Below, piece by piece: positions 48,659-57,203 of a stretch of DNA of 64,000 bases. Made by a program: the position numbers and the translations under genes. Source of the DNA: Arcicella lustrica (GTDB taxonomy: Bacteria > Bacteroidota > Bacteroidia > Cytophagales > Spirosomataceae). The stretch covers positions 1 to 64,000 of the forward strand of contig NZ_JAYGIM010000007.1 of NCBI RefSeq assembly GCF_034930985.1. Reading direction: 5' to 3'. The first letter of the stretch is position 1. Every line of letters begins with the position of its first letter. The notes beneath the pieces were generated by a model, which was not told the origin of the DNA, did no database searches, and saw nothing but the letters and a program-made list of their open reading frames with translations.

Positions 48659-50086
48659 CTAATTCGCTCTCTTTCCAATTGCTCTTCTATTTTTTCCAGC
48701 TTTACCTTGCAAATCATCACCCAAATCTTCACGGGCTTCATCGGCAATTTTCATTAATGTTTTGGTTACTTCTGGAAAATCAAGCTGAACATTATATCGC
48801 TCGCTTGGGTCTTTGCTCAAATCAAATAAACCACCCATGAAATTATAGTTTTCATTTACAGCTCCGGGTAAACCATCTTTTCCGGGAGTAAATCCTTCAT
48901 AAGTACGTCCTGAATGAGGAAATACTAATTTCCATTTTCCATGGCGAACAGCTTCAAGATTATTTGCACGATAATAATATAAAAAAGTATCTCGTGGCTT
49001 TTCTGTGAAATCTCCTTGTAGCAATTTCCAAAGGCTAACGCCATCTATTTTCTTTGTAGGAAGTGGTGCTCCAGTTACTTCTGCAATAGTTGGCAGAATA
49101 TCCAAACCCGAAGAAATATTATTACAAACTACTCCTGCTGGAATTACTCCTTTCCAAGTCATCAAACAAGGGACACGTTGTCCGCCTTCCCATGTTGTGC
49201 CTTTGCCTTCTCTAAAGCCCCCTGCACTGCCTGCATGATTTCCATAATTGAACCAAGGACCATTGTCAGAAGTCACGATAACAATCGTGTTTTCGTCTAA
49301 TTTTAAATCTACTAGTGTTTTTCTGATTTGTCCAATACTCCAATCCAATTCCATCAGAACGTCGCCAAAAAGTCCTTGTTCCGATTTTCCTTTGAATTTA
49401 TCAGAAACAAACAAAGGAACATGTGGCATTGGATGAGCCAAGTACACAAAGAAAGGCTTATCCTTATTCTTCTGAATAAATCCGATAGTTTTTTCTGTAA
49501 ACTGTGTGGTAAACTGACTTTGGTCGGGGTTAGTAGCAATTACTTTATCGTTTTCAATCAAAGGCAAAGGAGGATAATAGTTTTTAGCCACTGGATGATT
49601 TGGCCACATATCATTAGAATATGGAAGTCCAAAATATTCGTCAAAGCCATTTTTGGTAGGTAAAAATTCAGGAAGATGTCCCAAATGCCATTTACCATAA
49701 GCAGCAGTTGAATATCCCTGTTTCTTTAATAGTTCTGCAATAGTTTCTTCTTCTGGATTCAAACCTACTTTAGCAGTATGGTCTAAAGCACCACTAAAAC
49801 CAACACGATTAGGATAACAACCCGTAAGTAATCCCGCTCTTGAAGCAGAACAAACAGCTTGTGGAGCATAAAAATGAGAAAAGAAAAGTCCTTCTTTTGC
49901 CATTTGATCCATATTAGGTGTTTGGTAACCAATTGCACCAGTTCTGCCTATATCGCCAAAACCCATGTCGTCAAAGTAAACTAAAACAATATTAGGTTTT
50001 CTTGTTTTGGGTTGACTAGCCTGAAAAGAAAAAAGTGAAAGGAGAATAAAGAAAATGCCTAATAGCGACTTGTACTGTATTTTCAT
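48659..50086 (-). CDS. Sulfatase (arylsulfatase family, FGly type)
   Basis: 475 residues with a signal peptide (MKIQYKSLLGIFFILLSLFSFQAS). The formylglycine motif C-x-A-x-R is Cys79-Ser-Ala-Ser-Arg83 (AVCSASRAGLLTGCYPNR), metal ligands are in VLVYFDDMGFGD and IVIVTSDNGPW, and KWHLGH is present. It removes sulfate esters from sugars or aromatics in the periplasm after maturation by an FGE/anSME enzyme that is not in this window. It is monocistronic, just outside the integrated element. Confidence 0.92.
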   Translation of the reverse strand: MKIQYKSLLGIFFILLSLFSFQASQPKTRKPNIVLVYFDDMGFGDIGRTGAIGYQTPNMDQMAKEGLFFSHFYAPQAVCSASRAGLLTGCYPNRVGFSGALDHTAKVGLNPEEETIAELLKKQGYSTAAYGKWHLGHLPEFLPTKNGFDEYFGLPYSNDMWPNHPVAKNYYPPLPLIENDKVIATNPDQSQFTTQFTEKTIGFIQKNKDKPFFVYLAHPMPHVPLFVSDKFKGKSEQGLFGDVLMELDWSIGQIRKTLVDLKLDENTIVIVTSDNGPWFNYGNHAGSAGGFREGKGTTWEGGQRVPCLMTWKGVIPAGVVCNNISSGLDILPTIAEVTGAPLPTKKIDGVSLWKLLQGDFTEKPRDTFLYYYRANNLEAVRHGKWKLVFPHSGRTYEGFTPGKDGLPGAVNENYNFMGGLFDLSKDPSERYNVQLDFPEVTKTLMKIADEAREDLGDDLQGKAGKNRRAIGKRAN

Positions 50087-50191
50087 GATTTATATTTTAG
50101 GTTCTTGTTGTAATGAATGTAGAAATATAGGCAAATTTTCAGTTTTTATTATCCGAGATTAAAATGAGGTGCTAAAAGCCGTATAAAAACA

Positions 50192-50223
50192 AAACCCTGA
50201 TAATTGTGAAATTATCAGGGTTT
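50192..50223 (-). terminator. glyA terminator
   Basis: AAACCCTGATAATT/AATTATCAGGGTTT, a 14-bp perfect stem with a 4-nt loop, 20 bp after the glyA stop. Confidence 0.85.
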
Positions 50224-50243
50224 CGAATTAATCAATGAAATGA

Positions 50244-51536
50244 TTAAACATATAATGGAAATTCTTCCATCCATTTGTTTACTTCTGTCTTCACTGAACC
50301 TAAATATGTATCGTTATCGTGGTTCATCAATACGCTGTCGATTAATTCCACAATGTGTAACATTTCTGCTTCTTTCATACCACGAGTAGTCATCGCAGCA
50401 GTACCAACACGCATACCAGATGTAACAAATGGAGATTTGTCATCAAATGGAACCATGTTTTTATTGATAGTAATATCCGCTTTAATCAATGTGTTTTCGG
50501 CCAATTTACCTGTTAATCCTTTTGGACGTAAGTCGATAAGCATTAAGTGATTATCTGTTCCGCCAGAGATAATTTTATATCCTTTATCAACAAATGCTTG
50601 AGCCATTACTTTGGCATTTTTCTGCAATTGTTCAGCATAAATTTGGAAGTCGTCAGTAAGGGCTTCTCCGAAAGCAATTGCTTTAGCGGCAATTACGTGT
50701 TCTAATGGACCACCTTGTGTACCTGGGAAAACTCCGCCATCTAATAAAGCTGACATTGTTTTCAATTCCCCTTTCAAGGTTTTTAAACCGAATGGATTTT
50801 CAAAATCTTGACCCATCATAATCAAACCACCACGAGGACCTCTTAAAGTCTTGTGAGTAGTTGTCGTTACGATATGGCAATGTTGCATTGGGTTGTTTAA
50901 TAAACCTTTAGCAATCAAAGCCGATGGGTGAGAAATATCTGCTAATAAAATAGCACCTACTTGGTCTGCAATAGCACGTAAACGTACATAATCCCAATCA
51001 CGAGAATAAGCCGAAGCACCACAGATAATCAATTTTGGTTGTTCTTTCAAAGCGGTAGCTTCTACTTTATCCCAATCAATCAATCCTGTTTCTTCTTCTA
51101 CACCGTAGAAAAATGCTTGGAAGTATTTACCAGAAAAGTTTACTGGAGAACCATGCGAAAGGTGACCACCATGCGAAAGGTTGAAACCTAAAATTTTATC
51201 GCCTGGGTTCAAGAAAGACAAGAAAACCGCAGCGTTTGCTTGTGCACCAGAGTGTGGTTGAACGTTTGCCCAAGTAGCACCGAACAATGCTTTTGCACGC
51301 TCGATAGCAATTGTTTCAACTTGGTCAACTACTTCGCATCCGCCATAATAACGTTTGCCTGGTAGTCCTTCTGCATACTTGTTTGTCAAAACTGAGCCTT
51401 GAGCTTCCATTACTTGCTTTGAAGTAAAGTTTTCTGAAGCAATCAATTCGATACCGTACTCCTGACGGTGAGCTTCTTGATTAATCAAGTTGAAAATTTC
51501 GGTATCTCTTTCGAGCGTGAAAGTTGCTGTTGCCAT
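50244..51536 (-). CDS. glyA: Serine hydroxymethyltransferase
   Basis: 430 residues from the ATG at 51536. PLP-binding lysine motif HIVTTTTHKTLRGPRGGLIM, plus YGIELIASENFTS, YAEGLPGKRYYGGCEVVD and SHGGHLSHG (tetrahydrofolate/serine binding). It converts serine and tetrahydrofolate to glycine and methylene-tetrahydrofolate. Single gene. Confidence 0.97.
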   Translation of the reverse strand: MATATFTLERDTEIFNLINQEAHRQEYGIELIASENFTSKQVMEAQGSVLTNKYAEGLPGKRYYGGCEVVDQVETIAIERAKALFGATWANVQPHSGAQANAAVFLSFLNPGDKILGFNLSHGGHLSHGSPVNFSGKYFQAFFYGVEEETGLIDWDKVEATALKEQPKLIICGASAYSRDWDYVRLRAIADQVGAILLADISHPSALIAKGLLNNPMQHCHIVTTTTHKTLRGPRGGLIMMGQDFENPFGLKTLKGELKTMSALLDGGVFPGTQGGPLEHVIAAKAIAFGEALTDDFQIYAEQLQKNAKVMAQAFVDKGYKIISGGTDNHLMLIDLRPKGLTGKLAENTLIKADITINKNMVPFDDKSPFVTSGMRVGTAAMTTRGMKEAEMLHIVELIDSVLMNHDNDTYLGSVKTEVNKWMEEFPLYV

Positions 51537-51760
51537 TTTATTAGAAGATTGCACGGGTTAAAAAGCCGTACATGGTTGGTTCTGTTAAAGAAAATCAACA
51601 AATTGTTATAAATTCATCAATAACCTGTGAATTTATCGGTAAAAATACTGCTTAAAAATGGATTGTGAAAACATTTTTCTAAATGTCAGCAAGCTTACCT
51701 TCCAAGAAAAGAAAATCTTTGAAATTTGTGAGGAAAAATCAACTAAAATCAACAAAATAA

Positions 51761-52336
51761 ATGAAAAAATTATTAATAATTCTGCTAACAATCAGTGTTT
51801 TATCAGTTTTTGCCCAAGATGGCCCAACAGCATTAAAAATTGGTGATAAAGCACCCGATTTTACAGCGAAAGATCACGTAGGAAATATTGTTAGTTTAAA
51901 AGAATTAACGAAAAAAGGAAAGGTAGTCGTGATGTTCTATCGGGGAGCTTGGTGTCCGTACTGTAATAAATATATGAGTCAGATAGAAGAAGCATTACCC
52001 AATTTCTCTGCGAAAAATGCCACGGTAGTTGCCATAACGCCAGAACCAGAAGAATCTATCAGTAAAGCCGTTGAAAAAACAAAGGCTACGTTTTCAATTA
52101 TTTATGATAAAGACAGAGCAATCATGAAACAGTGGAAGGTAGCGTATGAGATGTCGCCCGAATTACAAACTAAGTACAAAGGCTATGGCTTAGATTTGCA
52201 AAAACAACAGGGAGATTGGATGTTACCAGTACCTGCAACTTACGTAATTGGCAAGAACGGTAAAATAGAGTTCGTTCACTTCGACGAGAATTACCAGAAA
52301 AGAGCAGAAATTAAAGATATTTTGATGAAGTTGTAA
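51761..52336 (+). CDS. Secreted peroxiredoxin/thioredoxin-fold protein (AhpC/TSA-like)
   Basis: 191 residues with a signal peptide (MKKLLIILLTISVLSVFAQ). The AhpC/TSA fold is seen in KIGDKAPDFTAKDHVGNIVSLKEL, VVVMFYRGAWCPYCNKYMSQIEEALP (CPYC redox motif) and LPVPATYVIGKNGKIEFVHFD. A CPYC pair makes thiol-disulfide exchange or peroxide reduction in the periplasm likely. Single gene. Confidence 0.88.
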   Translation: MKKLLIILLTISVLSVFAQDGPTALKIGDKAPDFTAKDHVGNIVSLKELTKKGKVVVMFYRGAWCPYCNKYMSQIEEALPNFSAKNATVVAITPEPEESISKAVEKTKATFSIIYDKDRAIMKQWKVAYEMSPELQTKYKGYGLDLQKQQGDWMLPVPATYVIGKNGKIEFVHFDENYQKRAEIKDILMKL

Positions 52337-52447
52337 AGAAAGTGATTTGAAAATGTTAATTATGAAATTGAAGTATCTTTTGATTCTGGAAAAATGTAAT
52401 AATTTTTAAATATTAATTATCAGATTAAAACATTTCCAGATTTTGAA

Positions 52448-52492
52448 AAGATGTGTCAATTTAAAATATTAATCTTCAAATTGACACATCTT
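52448..52492. terminator. Bidirectional hairpin between convergent genes
   Basis: AAGATGTGTCAATTT and AAATTGACACATCTT, perfect 15-bp arms with a 15-nt loop. It lies between the redox protein gene and the GH3/beta-lactamase gene. Confidence 0.75.
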
Positions 52493-52500
52493 CAAATCAA

Positions 52501-55500
52501 TTATATTCCTTTCTTAATTGCCTGATAAATTACTTCGTTGATATTTGTTCTTACATTCAAGTCAGAAAGTTTAGAATTGTTTCTTGTTGGATATACTCTA
52601 TTGCAAAGAAAAACATATACCAATTGATGTTCAGGGTCAACCCAAGTATAAGTACCCGTAAAGCCAGAGTGCCCAAAACTAGTAGCACTAGCACTTGCTG
52701 CCGCACTGATGCCTGCACGCTTGCGGTCTGGTTTATCGAAACCTATGCCTCTTCTACTGTTTTCTTCCACTGAAAAAGGATAAGCTGTCCATTCTTTCAT
52801 AGTAGATTCCTTGATAAATTGTGTGCCACCATAATATCCATTTTGAAGATACATCTGCATCAATTTAGCCAAATCTTGTGCAGTACCAAAAAGCCCTGCA
52901 TGACCCGAAATTCCATTTAACATAGAAGCCCCTTCATCGTGTACTCGTCCATGAATTAGCGTTTTACGATACAGAGAATCATATTCTGTAGGTACAATTC
53001 TTGATAAAGGGAAATGTTCACGAGCATTATAAGTCAGCGTAGTTGCGCCCAAAGGTTTATAGAAAGTATCTTTTAAGAACGATTCAAAATCTTTCCCTGT
53101 TAGGCGAGGAATGATTTTTGGGTACATATAATAAGATAAATCTGAATAAACATATTCCTTTTTCTCTCTCAGCGGAGAATCTTCAATGGCTTTATAAACG
53201 GTTTTGTTATAGTCTTTATGCAACCACAAATTATCAGCTACTTGTACAGAATAATCGCCCGATTTGGTGTAAGAAAAAGTCTTTGATTTCCAAATGGTTG
53301 GGTCTTTTACCAAATTGATACAATCTTTCCAAAGGGCTTTATCCGTTTGAATAATTTGGCACATTCTAGCCAAAGCCTTTTTATGACGGAATAATTTATC
53401 CCAGAAAGTAATAGCGTATTTATCAGAATATTTTTCTTTGTAAATTTTACTGGCTAATACCATTTTGGTAGAATCAATACAATCCATCCAAAATGGAATC
53501 CAAGCTTTTAGGCGAGCTTGATGTGTAAAAATATCTTTGTAAACCAAAGGTGCTTTATTTGAGTTTGCCCATTCAGGAATCAATTCTCCCATCGTAGTAT
53601 TCAAAGTAAATTTGCCTTCGTCTTCCATTTTCATCATCGCAGGTACAGAAGTACTGATTTTGGTAATAGAAGCTAAGTCATATAAATCGTTGGTTGTAAC
53701 TGTTTGATTACCTTCATAAGTTTGTTTTCCGTAGGCTTTATGCAAAATCACTTTGCCATTTTTAGCAACTAAAACAACAGCTCCCGGCGTAGCTTTTTGT
53801 TTGATGGCTTCATTGACGATAGAATCAACTTTACTTGTTAAGAATTTTGTGTCAATTCCAACCGCTTCAGGCACAGCATATTGAAAACGTTTTAATGGTT
53901 CAGTTTTGATACCGTCGTTATACCTGAAAGTCATATTTACACCTACTGGCAATTTCCCTTTGGCGCCGATTGCACCGAAAATCAATTCAGCTACAGCAAC
54001 AGATTCGTGCATTTGCGGACTTTCCTGATAAGTAGTAATCAAGGCTTTGGCTTTATCTAAGTTTTCAAATTTTGATAAAGTATAAGCATTTGAAAAAAGA
54101 GAGACGATTGTTTTAGACGAATTGGCAAATTCTTTCACCAATTCTTGAATTTTAGGGTGAATACTGTAATTTTTAGCAGGACGAACCGATTGTCCGTTTA
54201 CTGCCATTAAAACCAAATTATAGTTTTTCAAAGAATCTCTAATTGCTTGAATGGCTTCATTGCTTGAGTTTTCATCTAAATTAAAATGCTGAACATCGGT
54301 ATAATTTGAAAGCATTTTCTGAAAATCAGTAGGTTTTTTACTTCCGAAAGTCGGATTACCAATATTCAACGAAGCAATTTTTAAAGTATCAAGGTTTTTT
54401 AAGGGAATAATATTCTCTTCATTTTTTAATAAAGTAACGGTTTCTTCCGCAAAAGTACGGTTCAATACTTCTGATTTTTTAGGATTCAAATCAGCAATCA
54501 GATTTTTTGTTTCTATCGGTTTGTACTGGTCTAAACCTGCCCAAGCTTTTGCTGTTAGGATTCTCTTTACTCTTAAATCAATATCTGCTTGCGAAATTTC
54601 TCCTTTTTCTAAGGCTTTTTTGATGGCATTAAAAGCAGCAGGAACATCTATAAAAGTTTCTAAAATATCATTACCAGCTAAAATCGCTTTTACATTGGCA
54701 GTGCCTTCTGGAAAGAATTTCACAGCCCCTTGCATATCCATCGCATCTGTAAAAACCAATCCTTTAAAGCTTAAATCTTTTCTTAATAAATCTGTAACAA
54801 TATTTTTAGATAAAGTAGAAGCAAGATTTTTAGTAGAATCTAACGAAGGAATACTTAAATGTGCTACCATTACCCCTTGCAAACCATTTTCGATTAATGT
54901 TCTGTAAGGAAAAAGTTCTAAAGAATCTAAACGAGTACGATTATGTGGAATTACAGGTAAATCTGTATGCGAATCAACGCCGGTATCGCCATGTCCCGGA
55001 AAGTGTTTAGCAGAAGTAATAATTCCTCCTTTTTGCAAACCACGCATATAAGCCAAGGCTTTTGAAGTTACTTTTTCACGGTTCTCACCAAAAGAACGGA
55101 AATTGATGACAGGATTATTCGGGTTATTATTAACATCAACTACTGGTGCATAATTTACATGTACGCCCATTCGCTTACATTGTTGAGCAATTTGCAAACC
55201 CATTTCTTCTAACAATTGTTCGTTTCCTTGCATGGCTCCTAAAGTCATTTGATATGGGAAACGAACTGTGCTATCTAAACGCATTTCTAGTCCCCATTCC
55301 AAATCCATTCCAATCATTAAAGGTACTTTAGACATTGCTTGTAGTTTATTTACTAACAAGGCTTGCGCTGTTGGACGGTTGCGGAACAGTACAAATCCAC
55401 CCACATGATAATCTCTTACAATTTTATATAAACGAGCTGTATCGTAATCATAACTATAATTACCACGAGGCATCATTAATTGTCCAATTTTTTCATCGAC

Positions 55501-55623
55501 AGAAAGTTTATTAAAAACAGAATCGACCCAACGCTGATTGGCATTTGGGAAAAGATTTTGAGCTTTAAGTTGAGTAATCAGAGAAAGTAAAAGTATAAAA
55601 GTGATGAAGCTGAATTTTTTCAT
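52501..55623 (-). CDS. GH3 beta-N-acetylhexosaminidase fused to a class C beta-lactamase-like domain
   Basis: 1040 residues with a signal peptide (MKKFSFITFILLLSLITQLKAQ). Residues about 30-370 are a NagZ-type GH3 barrel (IGQLMMPRGNYS, GMDLEWGLEMRL, KHFPGHGDTGVDSHTDLPVI with the catalytic His/Asp loop). Residues 400-570 form the GH3 C-terminal domain. Residues 590-1035 are a serine beta-lactamase/penicillin-binding fold (LYDLASITKISTS with S-x-x-K, YSDLSYYM as the Y-x-N position, GHSGFTGTY). It probably trims muropeptide sugars and stem peptides in the periplasm during wall recycling. The fusion is known in Bacteroidota. Confidence 0.92.
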   Translation of the reverse strand: MKKFSFITFILLLSLITQLKAQNLFPNANQRWVDSVFNKLSVDEKIGQLMMPRGNYSYDYDTARLYKIVRDYHVGGFVLFRNRPTAQALLVNKLQAMSKVPLMIGMDLEWGLEMRLDSTVRFPYQMTLGAMQGNEQLLEEMGLQIAQQCKRMGVHVNYAPVVDVNNNPNNPVINFRSFGENREKVTSKALAYMRGLQKGGIITSAKHFPGHGDTGVDSHTDLPVIPHNRTRLDSLELFPYRTLIENGLQGVMVAHLSIPSLDSTKNLASTLSKNIVTDLLRKDLSFKGLVFTDAMDMQGAVKFFPEGTANVKAILAGNDILETFIDVPAAFNAIKKALEKGEISQADIDLRVKRILTAKAWAGLDQYKPIETKNLIADLNPKKSEVLNRTFAEETVTLLKNEENIIPLKNLDTLKIASLNIGNPTFGSKKPTDFQKMLSNYTDVQHFNLDENSSNEAIQAIRDSLKNYNLVLMAVNGQSVRPAKNYSIHPKIQELVKEFANSSKTIVSLFSNAYTLSKFENLDKAKALITTYQESPQMHESVAVAELIFGAIGAKGKLPVGVNMTFRYNDGIKTEPLKRFQYAVPEAVGIDTKFLTSKVDSIVNEAIKQKATPGAVVLVAKNGKVILHKAYGKQTYEGNQTVTTNDLYDLASITKISTSVPAMMKMEDEGKFTLNTTMGELIPEWANSNKAPLVYKDIFTHQARLKAWIPFWMDCIDSTKMVLASKIYKEKYSDKYAITFWDKLFRHKKALARMCQIIQTDKALWKDCINLVKDPTIWKSKTFSYTKSGDYSVQVADNLWLHKDYNKTVYKAIEDSPLREKKEYVYSDLSYYMYPKIIPRLTGKDFESFLKDTFYKPLGATTLTYNAREHFPLSRIVPTEYDSLYRKTLIHGRVHDEGASMLNGISGHAGLFGTAQDLAKLMQMYLQNGYYGGTQFIKESTMKEWTAYPFSVEENSRRGIGFDKPDRKRAGISAAASASATSFGHSGFTGTYTWVDPEHQLVYVFLCNRVYPTRNNSKLSDLNVRTNINEVIYQAIKKGI

Positions 55624-55941
55624 ACAGAAATTAAGATTAGTTGATACTGCAATTTACACAAAAAATATTGGTGAAGGCTCAGGACAGTACATTTCAGCGC
55701 AGACAAACACTATTGTTTTTGAGATATTGCGGAAGATAAAAAGTAATATTTTTTAACAAAATTTAAGAAATAAGACTTAGCTAGAAACTGAGCAATTTTG
55801 CTCAAAAGAATAAAATTTTGTCAGAAAACCTTCAACAATGATTAAATTTTGTATATATTTAGAACATATTTAAGAAAGAATGCCTAAACGAAAACCATGT
55901 TGTTAATATTTGTTAACGCTTTTAAAAAGTTTAGCATTTTT
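55624..55941. other. Gene-free spacer
   Basis: AT-rich, between divergent genes (GH3 fusion, minus; ECF sigma, plus). I see no ORF or strong hairpin here; it must hold the promoter of the GH3 fusion gene. Confidence 0.5.
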
Positions 55942-55972
55942 TTTGGAATTAATATTACAACAACTATCTTTG
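55942..55972 (+). promoter_or_regulatory. Housekeeping promoter of the ECF sigma gene
   Basis: TTTG (55942-55945), exactly 19 bp, TATCTTTG (55965-55972): an ideal match to the Bacteroidota primary sigma consensus. The 5' leader would be about 100 nt. Confidence 0.8.
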
Positions 55973-56083
55973 AATCAACCTTTCTTAACAACTACTAAAA
56001 AGAGTTTCTAAAATTCACTAAATAAAAATATAGGAGATATAATATGATATAAAGCTTTACGTTAACTAAATAGATTTATCAAA

Positions 56084-56686
56084 ATGGAAAAAATCCATGT
56101 TAACGACAGCGAGCTTGTATCACGCTATATAAAAAACAGTGACGAAAAGGCATTTGAAACTCTTGTTCGCCGATACAAATCCAAAGTTTATACTACGATT
56201 TACTTAATTGTTAAAGACACCTTCGTGGCCGAAGATTTAATGCAAGATACTTTCATTAAAGCTGTTGACGTGCTTCGTTCGGGAAAATACAATGATGAAG
56301 GAAAGTTTTTGCCTTGGGTGCTTAGAATTGCACACAACATGGCGATTGACTATTTCCGTCGTGATAAACGCTATCCAAATGTCGTATTCGAAGATGGTAG
56401 CAGTGTGTTTAATACATTAGATTTTGCAGAAGATTCTTACGAAGATTTGCAAATTCGTGAAGAATCGCACGCACATCTAAGAGACCTGATTAAACGTCTT
56501 CCTGACACGCAAAGAGAAGTGCTTGTGATGCGTCATTACGAAGATATGAGTTTTCAGGAAATTGCAGACGCTACAGGCGTAAGCATTAACACGGCACTAG
56601 GAAGAATGCGTTATGCGTTGATAAATCTACGCAAAATGATGAGTAAACATTCTCCGAGCTATGATACAAACCTTTACGCAGCATGA
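56084..56686 (+). CDS. ECF-type RNA polymerase sigma factor
   Basis: 200 residues. Sigma region 2 (FETLVRRYKSKVYTTIYLIVKDTFVAEDLMQDTFIKAV, WVLRIAHNMAIDYFRR) and region 4 (LIKRLPDTQREVLVMRHYEDMSFQEIADATGVSINTALGRMRYALINLRK) are complete. No classical anti-sigma gene follows; an 81-residue gene overlaps its end instead. Transcription from a housekeeping promoter suggests constitutive supply rather than autoregulation. Confidence 0.95.
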   Translation: MEKIHVNDSELVSRYIKNSDEKAFETLVRRYKSKVYTTIYLIVKDTFVAEDLMQDTFIKAVDVLRSGKYNDEGKFLPWVLRIAHNMAIDYFRRDKRYPNVVFEDGSSVFNTLDFAEDSYEDLQIREESHAHLRDLIKRLPDTQREVLVMRHYEDMSFQEIADATGVSINTALGRMRYALINLRKMMSKHSPSYDTNLYAA

Positions 56687-56906
56687 CGTTATCCGTTACG
56701 TCTATCAAGAAACAACGGAAGAGGAAAATCTTATGATTCAGGACGGACTAGTCCATGATTCTGAGATGTTAGAATTTTATTTAGATATGCTTGATGTGAA
56801 AGCAGGTCTAGATAAAAGTTTTCAACAACCTTCCGAAAGAAGCATAGACAATATTCTTGCGTATTCGAGAAACTATAAAGAAAATCATCAGGTCTTAGTT
56901 GTTTAG
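56661..56906 (+). CDS. Small partner protein of the ECF sigma factor
   Basis: 81 residues, acidic and helical (DVIRYVYQETTEEENLMIQDGLVHDSEMLEFYLDMLDVKAGL). It overlaps the sigma gene by 26 bp, so the two are translationally coupled. No membrane helix and no ZAS motif, so if it controls the sigma factor it does so as a soluble protein. Function is inferred from position only. Confidence 0.65.
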   Translation: MIQTFTQHDVIRYVYQETTEEENLMIQDGLVHDSEMLEFYLDMLDVKAGLDKSFQQPSERSIDNILAYSRNYKENHQVLVV

Positions 56907-56934
56907 CTAAGGATTGATGATTTTTTTATTTGTG

Positions 56935-56980
56935 AAGCTGTACAAGGAAACCTCAATTATGGGGCTTCTTGGTACAGCTT
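56935..56980 (+). terminator. Terminator of the sigma unit
   Basis: AAGCTGTAC...GTACAGCTT closes a long imperfect stem including AAGGAAnCC/GGnGGCTTCTT, followed by TGTTTTT. About 30 bp after the 81-residue gene. Confidence 0.75.
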
Positions 56981-57137
56981 TGTTTTTATGCAGTTTTTAC
57001 TTTGCCTAAAAAAGAGTAATTTCCTTTTTGTTTTTTATACATTTTCATCACTAAAGCTATAATCACTTGATAATCGTAGGTTTAAAAGATTAAGTAAAAG
57101 AATAATCTAACAACAACGCAACGCTTCGTAGATTGTG

Positions 57138-57168
57138 GTTGTCTAACAACACAGAATCCTTATTTTCG
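57138..57168 (+). promoter_or_regulatory. Possible promoter of the subtilase gene
   Basis: GTTG (57138-57141), 19 bp, TATTTTCG (57161-57168), 36 bp before the ATG. The -33 core TTG fits; the -7 box has one mismatch. Confidence 0.4.
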
Positions 57169-57203
57169 GAGAAGTGTTACCTATCCATTAACAAGTAAAT
57201 ATC

